Counted from the first letter of the stretch, positions 36,246 to 49,350 are shown. The stretch is DNA of 64,000 bases from Nymphaea colorata (GCF_008831285.2 NC_045143.1:11727503-11791502); one strand, 5' to 3'. The notes: generated from the sequence alone by a model not told the origin. Numbers and translations: made by a program.

Positions 36246-39200
36246 GATTAGGTTGAAGGTAATTTATTTATTGTTAATGCTTTTAAGCATATTTTGTGTT
36301 GCTTATTTTATTCTTTTGTTAGATGATTCTGATTTGCATACACTTTTGCATGAAAAAGAAACACAATTTGCATCTACGTACATTGAAACTGAATTATAAA
36401 TTAGAGGTATACATTTTTTTGTACTTATATGCTTTTTACATCAATTAAAACCTATAGTTATTTGTATCGAAGATGTTTATTTAATTAAAATTTTCATTTG
36501 TATACTGCATGTTAATTTGATGGCAAAATCCTCAACATAGTGTCAATATAGTTGAAATATATATCCAAGTAGAAAGAACATATCCATTGTGGCAAATGAG
36601 ACATTGAAAGAAAATTTTCGAAATTAGACTCTTATTTAAAAGATAATTTGCTTTAAAAAAATTTTTCATAAAAAACTTGAAATTAGATCTTCTTCATGAA
36701 CCAATTCATAACAGGCCTTAATCATTAGCTAAACTAATAGGGAATCCAAAGAGGTTGGTCTTAAATTGTCAAGCACTCTTTGTTGTAGGGTAGTCAATAA
36801 ATTAGCTGCAATTCATCCCTTTGAAAGGAACTCATGAACCACTCTCATTTCTCTCTCTCACCCCCTCTCCTTTTCTCTCTTCTCTGTTCTTTATCTCCTC
36901 TTGTGTTTTGCTGCCCTTCTAATTCAATATAGAATACCCACACATTATTCATGTTATCAAATGCCCTCAACTGAAACATTGCCTCACTAACGTTTTAGGA
37001 ATCTGCCTCAATATGTGGGACAATTTCACACTACATTATAATTTTCCGGTTGAATGCCTTCTAAAATGTCTTATCATGTATGAGTCCCTTTACCATTGGC
37101 TCTCCACACTTAGGTTGTGTTTGATAGCTTTGGATCTTAGATCCGGAGGTGCATTAAAAGATGTGCTTTCCAATATCTTCGGATGTCTGTAATGTAGATC
37201 TAAGGTCCACTTTACATGTTAAAATCCATGAATTTAAGGTTTGATATGGGGGGTTGGCCTTGAATCCATGGATCTGAGATCGCCACGGATCTAAGATCTG
37301 TGGTGAACACACTCTTATCAATTTTTTTACTTTCATGGCCTAACCATAGAAATGCTGTGGGACCCATATCTATTAGAAAAGAAAAATAAGGCATGAGGAT
37401 TCCACTCAAATCACCCATGTAAGATTTGTCAGTCTATGACCTTATATCAATCAACAGCCTCCACAATCTTATCAAATTTTACAGGTTAACATTATTAAAA
37501 TAAGGGACTATTTGTCAATAGTAACATAACATCCCGTGGACATATTCATGTAACATTAACTTTGGGACAGATTCATAAAATAATAATAATAATAACAATA
37601 ACAATAATAATAATAATAATTTGTTGCTGTTGTCAAACACTTGATTTATGTGTTAATTGCAATCTTCTTTTACAACTTTTTTTTACAATCAAATAATGTA
37701 GACCTGCAATTGTTTGGAAGTTACCTAAAATTACTTGGATTTTTCTCTTCACCACTATGACCCCATAAAGAAAAGTCAGATAATTAATAAATTAAGAGTC
37801 TTATGACTTAACATATTTTCACATCTTTGTTGCCATGCCAGTAACTATGATGTGAATTTTCGGACTTCAAGTTGAATAACTGTGGCTTGTGAATAAAAAC
37901 TAAAAAGATGAAATATTTTTTTCCTGTGGAGTAATTTCTTTTATTTTCATATTGGGCTCTCGAAAATATCAATAAAATTTTATGAGGGTATTAACCACAA
38001 CGGGATGCATTGAAGGCATGTCTTCAATTTAACTCGGCAAATCTCCTTTTATCATAAAGAGATAAATCCTACATGCAAGTTGAAGCATGAAGCGATCTCA
38101 TAGACAAACTGCTATAGTTATAGTGACAGCTCTTGACTAAAGAGTAGACTTTGGCTCTCCCTAAGCAATGGCCATGGGATAACCCTTTCATTAATTCACT
38201 TGAAAATGTCTCATTTTATTTACCGGAATTATCTTGATAATCGAGAGCCTTGACCATGTAACAAATCGTTTGGATTCCTGTAAAATTTTTTACTTCTTCA
38301 CTACTTTTATATATTTTTATCTATTTTTTTAAAATAAGTAATTATTTTTGCCAATTTGTAACCAATTCACTGACAGCCAGCTGTCAATTCAAGTCGCTGT
38401 CCATTTTTTCGCAAGACTGCGTTATACTGATGGTCATTGGTGCCGGCAGGTTTGATAGCCATGTAATTAAGCGCCGGTGTTCCGCCAATATGGTACGGAA
38501 ATTAGTTGAGGCAATAGAGACCTTCTATTCCGATTTGAACTTGTGACCTATCCTTTGTCAACCAATTCTTCAGCTTCTTTCTAACTATAATTTCAAAATT
38601 TTAACAGATGCCAAAATATAATTTTCAATTTTTTTATTTCGGTTAAACTAAAACTTTTCAAAATTGACATATAAAATTTTGTTTTTTTTTATTTTTTAAA
38701 AAAATCTGAGGGCGGACCATGGCCCCTTGCCTTAATAGCTCCTACCCAACAACCAGCTTGTTTCCCATCTGCCCGGCCACATGAATTGAGGACCTCCTCT
38801 GCCTGCTCAACTAACCCCAAACCTTAACAACTTCCTTTCCTCCCTCCAACTGTCCAACATATTCCATTTAATGTTTTTTAAGATATATTTATGAGGTCCG
38901 GCTGATGAGAGAGTTGTCAATTTCTACGGTGCCAGCCTAATTCCAACTTGCTTTCTGATTTACTTGATTGTCTATCCCAAATTCAACCTGTTTGGTGCTT
39001 GATAAAATCTTTTTTTATGTTAATTTGACAGTTTAGATCTTGTAAAACAGATTATTAATCTGTATGCATATAAATTAAGAAGGAGTATCATTTCGAGTAT
39101 CTCCTCCCTTCTTTCACTCGGTCTCAAAGAGTAACTAGGACTAATTCAGTCATGTTTTAATCGAACATTTTCCATTTAAAATTATGATCATAGAAAAAGA

Positions 39201-40748
39201 TTATTATTTTTTACCAAACAGACATTTGTGGATCAAATCACGATCTCATCATCTTATTGCTTACAATAATACAAGAAAATAGATCTTTCTCGATCAATCC
39301 CCGTGTCCATCCACCCAGCTGGTTGGAGACATACATCAGGCACCTTCTTAAGGCGAATTAATATATCTCTTGCCATCTTGGTTTGTAGACGAAAAACTAA
39401 TTTTGACACATTCAAAGAAATGGTCGATGCATTTTTTTCTGCAATCTTAACTCATGTTTATACAATCTTAAGGGTGAATGATTTGTAAGAGATAACATAT
39501 GTAAAAGTGTTATTCTAATTGCCAAAAATTATTCGCTTAGAACATTATCGCTTTCGTTGTAGAAAAATCAAGAGGTTTTATAAATAAAACGTGAATTAGA
39601 ACATGTCCTTTCAGTGGCGGAGCCGGAAACTTTTGACTGAGGAGCAGCACTAACCGATCTCTCGCTTAAGAGAATGAATGACTGCAGGACACTGACTCAA
39701 GTCAAATGTGGGCACTACATGCAGCTGGACTATGCCAGTCACATAGTAGTTCCGCTACTGTGTCTTGTACTAACTTACTTATAATCATAAGCATGTTAGG
39801 TTGTTGATGTTTTGCTTAAAAAATCCTTGATATGAATTTAAATAAACTGACTAAATCGGTTTTCGACATACGTGGCTACTTAAATAGCACAATTTGTCTA
39901 ATGCATAATTTATTGTTAGGCCTTCTTGTCAATGATTAATTATAGAATTATATGGTGAATGGGAGGACGTCTGTCCATCTAAGCAGTGAGTAAATTAATT
40001 TGGAAAAGCAAAGTATCACGAATAAATTAAAGTTAGTTTCAGTTTTGGCATAATTAATTTGGAAAAGGTCTGTAATTTTATTACATGAAAATGTTAATAC
40101 AAACAATATTGAACGTAATTAATTTATTGAGAAAAGTCCATTTTACCCTCCGCCTAATGCAGTCATTGCAGGCAGTTGGTTTTCTTCCGTCGTAACTTAA
40201 TGTCGGGAAAAAAACGGCCAATCCTTTAGACGCGTCACGTGAAGCGGGTCAGATCTGAGCTGGAATGGGACCAGATCCAGCAACATTAGTTGTACGGGAG
40301 ATCTGCCACATTTAATTTCAAATTAATTAAAGTTTCTTTCAAATTAAACCACGACAAATTCGTTTTGATCTCAATTAAAGGGCACATGTTAATGTTATAT
40401 ATCAATAAGGGCTACATAGGGGAGTGCGATCGGCCGATATATTATACAAGGAAAATACAGGATTTTTTGCTTTTATTTTAAAAATCAATATAAAGCATTT
40501 TAAAAATATTTGTGAAAGCATAAAAAAAAAAGGCACTATAACATATATTGGTGGACAAAGTTATATGGCCCAGATATTGTATATCAAAACATTGTTGGAA
40601 ACTCTTAAAACTATGAACGTCCATTACGACTCCATGTCAGAGAGATGGAGAGAGATCTTGTGAAGTTCCAAAATCAGAACAATTTGAAAAACCGGAAAAG
40701 ATAAAGATAATTTTGAAAGTTAATATGTAAAAGCAGCACAAAAAGTTT

Positions 40749-40824
<76 letters not shown>

Positions 40825-41173
40825 TGGTATGACACTTAAGTCAGGGATGAAAACCAGACCCTTTAATTTTTTGTTAAAAAATTATTTAAAAAAAATATAA
40901 TGTTTATAATAACTATCCTGATATAAAACATGCTTTGGCAAGTTGTTTTTATGAAAAATGTTTATCTTTTATTGTCAAAATGTTGATTATACGAGAGCCA
41001 TTCATTTTTTCTTATTATAAAAGCAATATCAAAATCCAAAAAAAATTGTCAAAATATATATTTTGCATCAACTATCCTTAAAATCATATTGGTAGGGTTG
41101 GATTTCAAAAAAAAAAAAAAGCATTTTAAGTATCATATTTAAAGGGTCTGGTTTTTGTCACTAACCTATTGGA
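36246..41173. other. Repeat-rich intergenic region
   Basis: No gene is recognised. 37115-37320 contains inverted and repeated 'ggatcttagatcc'-type words. 37500-37645 is a probable Tourist-like MITE (left TAAGGGACTATTTGTCAATA, right ending 'gttgtcaaacacttg') with an internal (AAT)n run at 37579-37620. 38988-39226 has 'cctgtttggtgcttgat' and 'accaaacagacatttg' as candidate inverted ends. 'tcagtggcggagcc' at 39612 is a word often seen in plant repeats. 40752-40819 is an (AT)n microsatellite. Confidence 0.4.
40752..40819. repeat. (TA)34 microsatellite
   Basis: An uninterrupted TA run of 68 bp in an AT-rich intergenic region. Confidence 0.97.
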
Positions 41174-41459
41174 TGAATCAAGCAGGTCGAATTGATAAAT
41201 GCAAACTACATATATATGGCAATACTCCCATTTAAATGAATCAATCAGGTCGAATCTTAGTAGTGCATGCAATTATATATATGGCAATACTCCCACTTAA
41301 ATGAATCAATCAGGTAGAATCTCATAAATGCAGTCATATTTATGTCAAAACTCCCTTTTAAGGGAATCCATCGGGTCGAATCTGATCAATGGAATTATAT
41401 ATATGACAAAACTCCCATTTCAATGAATCAATCGGGTTGAATCTGATCAACGCATTAAA
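41174..41459. repeat. Tandem array of about 63-bp units, 4.5 copies
   Basis: The unit begins 'gaatcaatcaggtcgaatc' and ends 'actcccatttaaat'. Unit starts lie near 41174, 41237, 41302, 41363 and 41424, the last incomplete. The units differ at 10-20% of positions, most in the AT-rich middle. It is a minisatellite-like array without coding sense. Confidence 0.9.
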
Positions 41460-41684
41460 TCAGTCTTCCTTGCTTTGTAAGTCATGTTCCCACACCTTAT
41501 ATTTTAAGATTCTTTGGAAACAATGATTATGCGAAAGGTGATCTTTATGTTTAAAGCATACAAATCCACATAACTTAAAACCATATTTAATTGTACATAT
41601 AAACAAGGAAGGATTGTGAGAAACGAGGATATAATTTGCATGCATGTAGAAGTCCATATAAATTAAGAAAATTGTGAAGAACGA

Positions 41685-41687
<3 letters not shown>

Positions 41688-41734
<47 letters not shown>

Positions 41735-41765
41735 GGAGAGAGAGAGAGAGAAAGAGAGAGAGGAA
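41688..41765. repeat. Compound (AT)n-(GA)n microsatellite
   Basis: About 45 bp of AT repeats run straight into a GA-rich tract of about 30 bp. Confidence 0.95.
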
Positions 41766-41824
41766 AATTGAATGATACTCTGGCTAGACTTTATGCTATC
41801 CACTGTCACTCATTTCATTCATAA

Positions 41825-42079
41825 AGGGTCATTTGATTCGTTTGTGATGGATGGTTGAGACAATAATAAGGACTAAGTGCTACTGTGGTAAAAAAAAAGT
41901 AGCAAGTCGGCAGTATTTTTTGTCCGGCCGATTAGGCAAATAAAATACTTTGTCAGTGTTCCATGAACTTATTTTAACAGATTCATGAACATTTAATTCT
42001 AGTATTTTATGAATCTGTTTCAATCTTTTGGATAAATTTAAGAAACACTCCCAGAGTGTTCCAGCTACTAAACGATCCT
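41825..42079. mobile_element. Tourist/Harbinger-like MITE, 255 bp
   Basis: Flanked by TAA on both sides (41822-41824 and 42080-42082). Left end AGGGTCATTTGATTCG; right end reverse complemented AGGATCGTTTAGTAG. An internal 'ttcatgaac' / 'gttccatgaac' fold-back is visible. No coding frame. Confidence 0.6.
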
Positions 42080-43295
42080 TAAGTCACTTGACGACAACAA
42101 TTACAAATAATGTGTGAGGAAGGTGCCATCGCCGATCCAAGTCGTGAGTTTATGATCCCCCTATTTACTTGGCCCATGAGTAAAGGTTCATCAAGTTGGC
42201 TTGGATCGTTATGAACTAATTACATTTGTTGTGCATTGTAAAGACTAAAGTAAGTGTTGTTTTTAAATTTATAACCTAACAGTGGCCTTGTCCAGTCATT
42301 GGCTCCATGACCTAATCTTCAGCTGATTTAAGTCCGAGTCACCGGTTTGCCAACTATGAGCGACGATATCCTACTGCTGTTTCGCATGTGAACCGAGACA
42401 AATGCAGGAGATGTGGACATTGAAAATCAATTAGCGGAGCAAAATAACAAAGCTATTCACTGACATTGAAGTTGTCCTTAGTGAGATGCAACAATGGAAG
42501 CTAGCGATGGCTAACAGAGAACACCATTGAGGCAATGGCAGTAACAATGGATGGAGCAGAAGGTCAACCCTATGACCAACAGAGTGCAAGTGCAACCATT
42601 TCAAAACCATCACTGATCAAGTTTTTTCAGGATTGTTCCTATCAAAAGACAACCAAAGGGACAAGACAAGTGGAGCCAGGTGTGGGCAATTGCCCACACA
42701 AAGGGTTTTGCCAATCAAAACCCTCCACTGACCTTTTCGCCCCTCTCTCTCTCTCTCTCTCTTCCCAGTCGAGAGTTTCACCTGTCCGGATTAAAAATTT
42801 TAAGAATTTTCTACGTCTAAATTGGTCCACAAGAAGGAGTTTGGATGGATCTCTCATCCGCACAAGAGGCACGGGCAGACAGAGGAGCAACAGGTATTTT
42901 GATAATTTAAAAAAAAAATGTTTTTTACAGTCTTTTTTATTTTTTTTCAATTTTTATTTCTGTTTGTACACCTTTGTTTTTTAGTATGTATAGAGGAGTG
43001 CACCTTTATGTTTTTCACTACCTCCCTGTCTTGGATTTCAGAGGAACCCCATCAACTAAGTCTATAATCAAACTCTAGTCCAAATCCACAATCCGAACCT
43101 ACCTAGACTTAATTGGACCTAAACGACCTTTAGCTTCCAATGTAGTCTGCATGAAACCAAATCCATGTTCAGATTTTGAGTCCAATTCAGACCAGAATGT
43201 GTCTATAAACTCGATCCTACTTATCATCCTATTTAGGTCCCGCCAATAGATTAGGATCAGATCCAGTCAGTGATCAAACCATAAATCATATCTAA
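42080..43295. other. Intergenic, no gene recognised
   Basis: A 149-codon frame at 42535-42984 has no domain and mixes low-complexity tails; it is not called. A (CT)n tract lies at about 42747-42763. 43060-43290 is rich in 'aatccg' / 'gaccta' words like the text at 1-300 and 44460-44610, probably an old interspersed repeat. Confidence 0.4.
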
Positions 43296-44408
43296 GGCCA
43301 CGTTTGATGGCTAAGAAAAATACTGTTCATTGAGGGGTTTTTTTCTTCTTTGTACGGTTTCAACCAGCACCATCAAACGTGAGAAAATTTACCGTGCTAA
43401 AAGTCGATTTTCAGGGTAAATTTACCCCGGAAAAAAGTCGGACCCGTGGGGGTCCGACTTTTTTTCGACGATTTTTTTTTTGCCCGTTGGGGCTTCTTCC
43501 ATCGTGCGCGCTCCTCTCCCTCGCCACCGCCGATCGACCGAGCTCTTTCTCCCTCGCTACTGCTGCTTCCTCCTTCGATCGACGGAGCTTCTTCTATCCC
43601 CTTTTCATCACAAAGCCGGCCTCTTCATCTGCCGATCGACCGAGCACTTTCTCCCTCGCTATCACATCTTCCTCCTCCGTTCGAACCGAGCTCCTTCGAT
43701 TCTCTTCTCATCACAGAGCCGGTTGGGCGATCGCATTTCTTCACAGGTAAGCTCGTTCCATTCCCCTCTTTCGCCCCATCTCTACTTCGTTCTCCTTTTC
43801 TCCGCAAAAGCTATTGTTCCAAACATCGATTCGGAGCTTGTTCCTCAGCTTCCGATGATCGACCCATCTGTTTCCGGAGATAAATGCATCTATTGGACTA
43901 TCTAGGGTTGGATTGCCGTGTTTTATCCCTCTTCCGGCGGCATTGTGCTGTTCCAGCAAAATACCCTGCTACTATTCCCAGCGGCTTGTTATTTTCCTCC
44001 TCCGGCGACATTGTCCACTTAGCCATTGTTTCTACTTTGAAGACCTGATTTTGATATCCGATGTCTCTTTTTGTGATTTTGGGGGTGAAAGGAAGCAACT
44101 CTGAATTGTTGTTCTTTCATCGTTCGTTGTCCCTTTTCCTCCGACGACCTGCTTCTATCTGCAACCATGACGCCATTCATCAAAGATTTTCATTTTGCAG
44201 TCTAGGTATGATGCTGTCTCTCTCTATCTCGCCCTTCCCCCTCAGCTGGTTAACATTCCTGATATGCATATTTGTTATGATATTTTTTTAATTTCTTGAT
44301 GCCATCAAACATGGCCTGAAACAAGAAAAAGGGAAATTTTCCTTTCTGTCTGTCAGTTTACCGTGGAGAATTTACCCTTGAAAAAATTCCCCCCCAAGTT
44401 TGATGGCC
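43296..44408. mobile_element. PIF/Harbinger-like non-autonomous element A
   Basis: The left end after TAA (43293-43295) reads GGCCACGTTTGATGGC. An inverted match GCCATCAAACATGGCC ends at about 44318, and a second candidate end '..tttgatggcc' followed by TAA ends at 44408. Two possible right ends suggest nesting of two related elements. The inner flank 'aatactgttcattgagg' matches the inner flank of element B at 45076-46730, so they belong together. The open frames between 43379 and 43905 are Ser/Pro-rich, overlap on several frames and show no transposase domain. Confidence 0.6.
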
Positions 44409-45072
44409 TAAGCTAAGAAGTTATCTATCTATCTATCTATATAGATATATATATATATATATATATACACTATCCAAATCCAAACAAAGACCAAACCTGA
44501 ATTCAAGCCAAAATCTAAACCCAACCCATATCCATATCCATATCAAAAAACAAAATTTAAACCAAACTAATACCCCTGACCTTACACATATCCAAATAAA
44601 ATTTCTCACCAACAATCGCAAATACATTGCTTACTCTGTTATAACGGGTAATAAATGCAATACCCCACTTTGAAAAGTTTAGTTTAATACTAAAGAATGT
44701 CATATAACTTAAAAATGAAGTTTGTTAAATGATTAGTTGTCATGGTTCCTAATCTTTTTGGGGCTAAAACCAAATCGCTAACCGTCAAATCAGAGGTTCA
44801 GGTCCGATATGAGAATGGGTTGAATTGTTGCAGTAGTATGAAAACGCAATTCAACACCCAAACCTATAGTTCCACACATGTGAATACATATGTCTTAAGG
44901 GAGGTATATTGTAATATCTTACTTTTAAGAAGTTTAATCTAATATTAAAAATTATGAGAATATATAAATATAGATCCACTTTTAAAGGGCCACAAACCTC
45001 ATTTGTAACAGATTCCAAGAAGTTTGAAACTAAATCTTTTCTCAGTTATTTCCTTTTTCGCTTTGCTTTCAC
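44409..45072. other. Spacer between two Harbinger-like elements
   Basis: AT-rich. It includes an (AT)n-like run at 44440-44466 preceded by (TCTA)n, and repeat-like text at 44467-44610. No gene. Confidence 0.5.
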
Positions 45073-45075
45073 TTA

Positions 45076-46730
45076 GGGGCCGTTTGATGGCCTGGAAATG
45101 TGGAATTGGAAATATATTTTTGGAAATATATTTTCTGGAAAAAATGAATGGGAAAAATCTTTCCGATTCCAATTTTAATGTGTGTGTGAAGACTGAGAAA
45201 TATATTTCTATGTTTGATGAAAAAGAATTATATTTCAAAAAACATAGCATTTTACCAAAAAAATTATCAGCCAATTAACGAGCATATTTTCCATGCAAAA
45301 CAAGAAATAAGTAGCTGGGAAAGAATAGAACATACAATCTTGACCAGCAAAATGGGATCAGAAACTGAAAGCGTCAAATTTTCATTCCATTCTGGTTGAA
45401 TCGCAAATAACAGGCATCTCATAATCCGTATTCTGTTGCAGAAAGAAGTGATAAAATGAAAATTCCGAATGCTAAGCTTTGCTAACAAGGTTAATGAAAT
45501 GGGGAGAGAAAAGAAAGTACCAAGAAGCAAAAGTACCCTTGTTGCACGTATTTTTGCTGCTGCCACTGAACTCGACGTTTTGGACTTCTGAGACTGTGAC
45601 CTGTTCAACTGTTGTTCCTTTGATATTGCACAAAATTTGCAAGCACCAAATTTCATAGGAAGGCTGTTGGGGGTTGACAATTTTATCCACCCCTGAAATT
45701 TATTATTGCACAAGAGCTTGATGAATACGACGAAACTAACCAATCAGGAAACTAATAAAGAGAAAGCCACTTCAACAAACTGATATCGAAGAACTTATTC
45801 TTGAACTGCTCATATGGATTACTAAATTCTTTACAAGAAACTTAACATCCGAACGATAAACACAAGTAAACTCCACGCATCCGATTCACCAACAGCAGCA
45901 GTAGAAACGGTGGCAGCAGTAGAAATGGTGGCTTCAGCCAGCAACCATCACTCAGAACTCCAGAAGACAGACCAACAGTGCAGAGGCAAATTAAGGAACA
46001 CCGCTTTTTACCAAGTTAGAACAAGAAACCGATTGAACAGACGGAAGAAACCCACGGAATCGACTCTCAGGAAATCCAGAGCAAAGCGCACCAAACAAAA
46101 TCAAGAGCACCAAACAAAATCAAAAGCTTCCGAGACACTCAAAATAACTCACGGAGAGTCACGATCAAAGGGAAAAACAGATGCCCATCAACCAGATGTC
46201 AAGAACAGAGGACGAGAGAGAGGATGAGGGAGCAGGAGAGTGAGAGGGCGAAAGAGGCAGCTGCGGGCTGCGGGCTTGCGGCAGGAGGGAGAGGCGAGTG
46301 AGAGGGCGAAAGACGATGCTGGGCGTGAGGAGAGGAAGACTACGACGGTGCTGGGCGTGAGGTGCTGGGCGACGGACGATGCTCTTTCCCCTTTGTTCTT
46401 CCTCTTTCCCTTTTCTTCCCTTCTTCCTCTTTCCCCTTCGTTCTTCCCCCTTCGTTCTTCCTTTTTCTTTCTCTGCTAGACGCTGTGTGAGAAGGCTGTC
46501 CAAGAAGAAGCTCGGCGTGAAGACGACGGTGCAGGAGGAAGACGAAGACGCGCTCCCGTGCGTGCCCTAACGGGCAAAAATAAAATTCCAGCAAAAAATT
46601 TCCGTCTCTCCAGACGTTTTCCGGAATTCGACTTTAACGGTAAATTTTTCCATGATACGATGGAAAAATTTCAAATTTTTGAATTATTTTTTTGAATGAA
46701 CAGTTCTTTTCGGGCGCAACAAACGGCCCC
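45076..46730. mobile_element. PIF/Harbinger-like non-autonomous element B, 1655 bp, exon-like cargo
   Basis: Perfect TTA target duplication (45073-45075 and 46731-46733). Terminal inverted repeat GGGGCCGTTTGATGG on the left against GGGGCCGTTTGTTG on the reverse-complemented right. No transposase frame is present, so it would need a helper. A minus-strand segment at about 45535-45694 is bounded by a good acceptor (aatttcag|GGG) and a candidate donor, and is open in two frames, one reading VDKIVNPQQPSYEIW...VQNVEFSGSSKNTCN. It resembles a captured host exon, but I cannot name a donor gene. 46230-46560 is purine/pyrimidine-biased low complexity. Confidence 0.72.
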
Positions 46731-46733
46731 TTA

Positions 46734-49236
46734 CTGTTTCTTGTCGTTTACTTTCAGCACTGATTTCCTTGCTCGTCCTTTGAATATTCCAATTTCAACC
46801 CATTATTTTCTTAAAATTCATTTTATTTTCCGTCAGTTGTACCTGACAGGAAAGTTTATGAAATCAAAATCATATTCATTCACATCAGATTAGACATCAT
46901 AACTAATCGGCAATGACCTATCAGTGCATCAAAGTGATAGATAGCTGCAGAGCATTTCTCATTGCTTCACTCTCACTCCATCCACATGCAAGCTCAATGC
47001 ATCCAACAATAAGCTGCCAAAATTATAGCTTGGTAAAAGAAGGGAGAATCTTGGGATCATGCTGGAGACCTTGTGCACCCCAAGGTGATTCCAATTTAAC
47101 GGATGAGGTAGTGGGAACAGGAAACTTGCACTGTTTGACACTTACAAAAGACTAAACTCTAACTCCAAATAACACAATGCTGCTGTAGCGAAGCCAGCGT
47201 GGGGTAGGCGGGGCGGGCAGGAGGCTTGGCCTCAGTAGCGAAGCCTGGGGCTGGCGTGGGCGCCTGCCCATGCCCGCCTAAGATAGCTCCACGTTTTTGT
47301 CCCTTGTACTCAACTGCTTACAGCAGTAACGGAGCCAGCGTGGGGTTGGCGTGAACGCCTGCCCACGCCAGCCCAAGGTACTAATTAGTACATAGTGCCC
47401 TTGCTTGGCCCCCCACACACCCCCCTCTCGAGTTTTAAAAGATTAAGAAATTTTAAAGTAAATTTCAAAAATTTTAGTTTAACATATATAAAAATTTTAT
47501 TTCAGGATTAAAATTTTGAAACTATAGTTTGACTCCTCTAATGAAAATTTTTTGCTTCACCCTTTCATGTAAGAGTCTGCTTGGTAACAATAATAAGTTG
47601 TTATTATTCCATTAACCTGCCCTAAATTGGAGTAGATTTATAAAATACAAGAGATCTTTCTCTATCAATCCCCTTTTTCTCTATCAATCCCCTTGTCCCT
47701 CATTCTTCGAGAATAAAAAATGATAAGTTTCAATTTTTAGGTCAAATTCATAAAACACTAACAATTTAATTATTGTTGCCAAACTTGCCCTAAGAGTTCA
47801 TAGGGTACATTTGTGAAAGTACTAAATGCAAAGTTGAATGTTTCAAAACTGTTTGGTAATAGTAATACATTATTATTTTTTCATAAATTAGACCTAAAAA
47901 TTAGGCAAATTCATGAAACATTTTTGTTACATTATTCTAGAAATTTACCTTATTTTTTTTATACAGATTAATGAGACAATAATACGTATATTGCTGTTTC
48001 GAAACAGCCCGTTTTGAGGGTGCTATTTAAGAGCTCTGGTGCACGTTTCCGATGTAAGAAATAAAACAAAATGCATAAAAAAAAACACCTCTTGAAAAAT
48101 ATGTTTTTGATTACCTTACACGTTCGTTAGATTTAAGATGATTTTTTGCTTTTTTGAGATTTTTTGAAATGTTAAAACGCATAAATGAATTAAATCTTCA
48201 ACAACTTTCCCAATTGGTAGTTGATTCAGGTTTCTATTTGGCCACTAACCCCTCTCCGATAGCGACTCAGAAACCAATATTTCCAATAGTATTTTTAATA
48301 CCGTTAAAAAGCCTTTCTTTCACAGTGCCGGCTTTCATGAGAAAGAGACTCTTTTGGAATGAAACGGCTACTATTCTCCCAGGCTCACTTTGAAACAGGC
48401 ACTTCCTCATCACTCTTTCACGGGAATAAGCTTGATTAAAAAAAAATTAATATGAAAAAACACATAGAATAAGCTTGATTAAAATAATTTTAATCTTATG
48501 ACATAACCACTAAAATCCCCATAAAAAAACCTAAAAATGTGATAAGAAAATAAGCCGAGTTTTTTTATGATAAATGGTCATTTCTAAACATTTTAAAAGT
48601 AAATTTTATAAAACAAGGTAACAATTTATATAGTGACTTAACGTGTATACGGCCAAACTTGTCTTCACAACAAAAGAAACGGTTGCATTTGATGAGGTTA
48701 CACTTGGGTGGGTGATCGCCTATTAGTGTAGTACTACATTGACCATTAAATGAATGACTGTGATGCATTGAGTGCAGTCGCTATTACTAAAGTAACCAAC
48801 TTCACCTCATCACTTTATTCAACTCTTGTTCCTAACAATTTTTCCTACCACTTTTCTTTTTTTTTTTTTTTTAAAAAAAACACTGCACAAACCTACAATA
48901 AACCTGGGCACTAGGCCAGGGTACCCGATGGGTACGAACTAAAAAAACAGGCCCAGGTTGGCTTGATTTTTTTTTTAATTTTTAATTATTTTTATTTAAT
49001 AATAATATATATTTTATTTATTAACAATATATTTTATATTCAAAATATTTTATTTTATATTTTAAAAATATATTTTTTATTTTAATCGAGACGAGTCGGG
49101 CCCAAGCTTTAGTGTCGAGTATCGGGCTCAGGTTCGGGCGTTGGGCCAGGCCGACCCGATGCCTTAGTCTAGCTTATAACCACCATATTTATCTCGAGTG
49201 ACATAGTACTCAAGTGACATAGTATAGCTGGTCGAA
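46734..49236. other. Repeat-rich intergenic region
   Basis: No gene is recognised. 47180-47385 has a duplicated GC-rich phrase: 'gccagcgtggggt' at about 47197 and 47333, each followed by 'ggcg' and then 'cgcctgccca'. 47573-47790 is a MITE (listed separately), and about 47845-48015 a possible adjacent relative. 48900-49175 is a fold-back patch of 'gggcccaggtt' / 'gggctcaggttcgggc' words around a very AT-rich core. Confidence 0.4.
47573..47790. mobile_element. Tourist/Harbinger-like MITE, 218 bp
   Basis: Flanked by TAA (47570-47572 and 47791-47793). Left GAGTCTGCTTGGTAACAATA; right reverse complemented GGGCAAGTTTGGCAACAATA. A strong imperfect inverted repeat of more than 25 bp. No coding frame. 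Immediately to the right, similar words ('gtttggtaatagtaata', 'cgaaacagcccg') suggest a second, more decayed copy. Confidence 0.65.
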
Positions 49237-49350
49237 CTTATGACAGTGAAAAGTTGATCATAGGGAAAAAGAGAAGAAAAAGAAAGGTCCGGCCTTATGA
49301 CAGTGAAAAGTTGATCATAGGGAAAAAGAGAAGAAAAAGAAAGGTCCGGC
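49237..49350. repeat. Perfect 57-bp tandem duplication
   Basis: The block starting 'cttatgacagtgaaaagttg' at 49237 is repeated without change from 49294. Perfect identity in otherwise diverged repeat DNA means the duplication is recent (or an assembly artefact). Confidence 0.93.

Noticed and set aside
41174..41459. CRISPR-like array
   Set aside because: The units are contiguous, diverged and without unique spacers, in a plant genome. It is a tandem repeat.
42535..42984. 149-codon open frame
   Set aside because: It is a patchwork of repeat-like sequence and a T-rich tail (FLFFFNFYFC), with no domain.
43379..43905. Three overlapping Ser/Pro-rich frames of 120-145 codons
   Set aside because: All three frames are open at once because the DNA is C/T-rich; the region lies inside a Harbinger-like element.
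45910..46503. Lys/Arg/Glu-rich frames on both strands
   Set aside because: They are purine-biased low complexity inside element B; composition explains the open frames.
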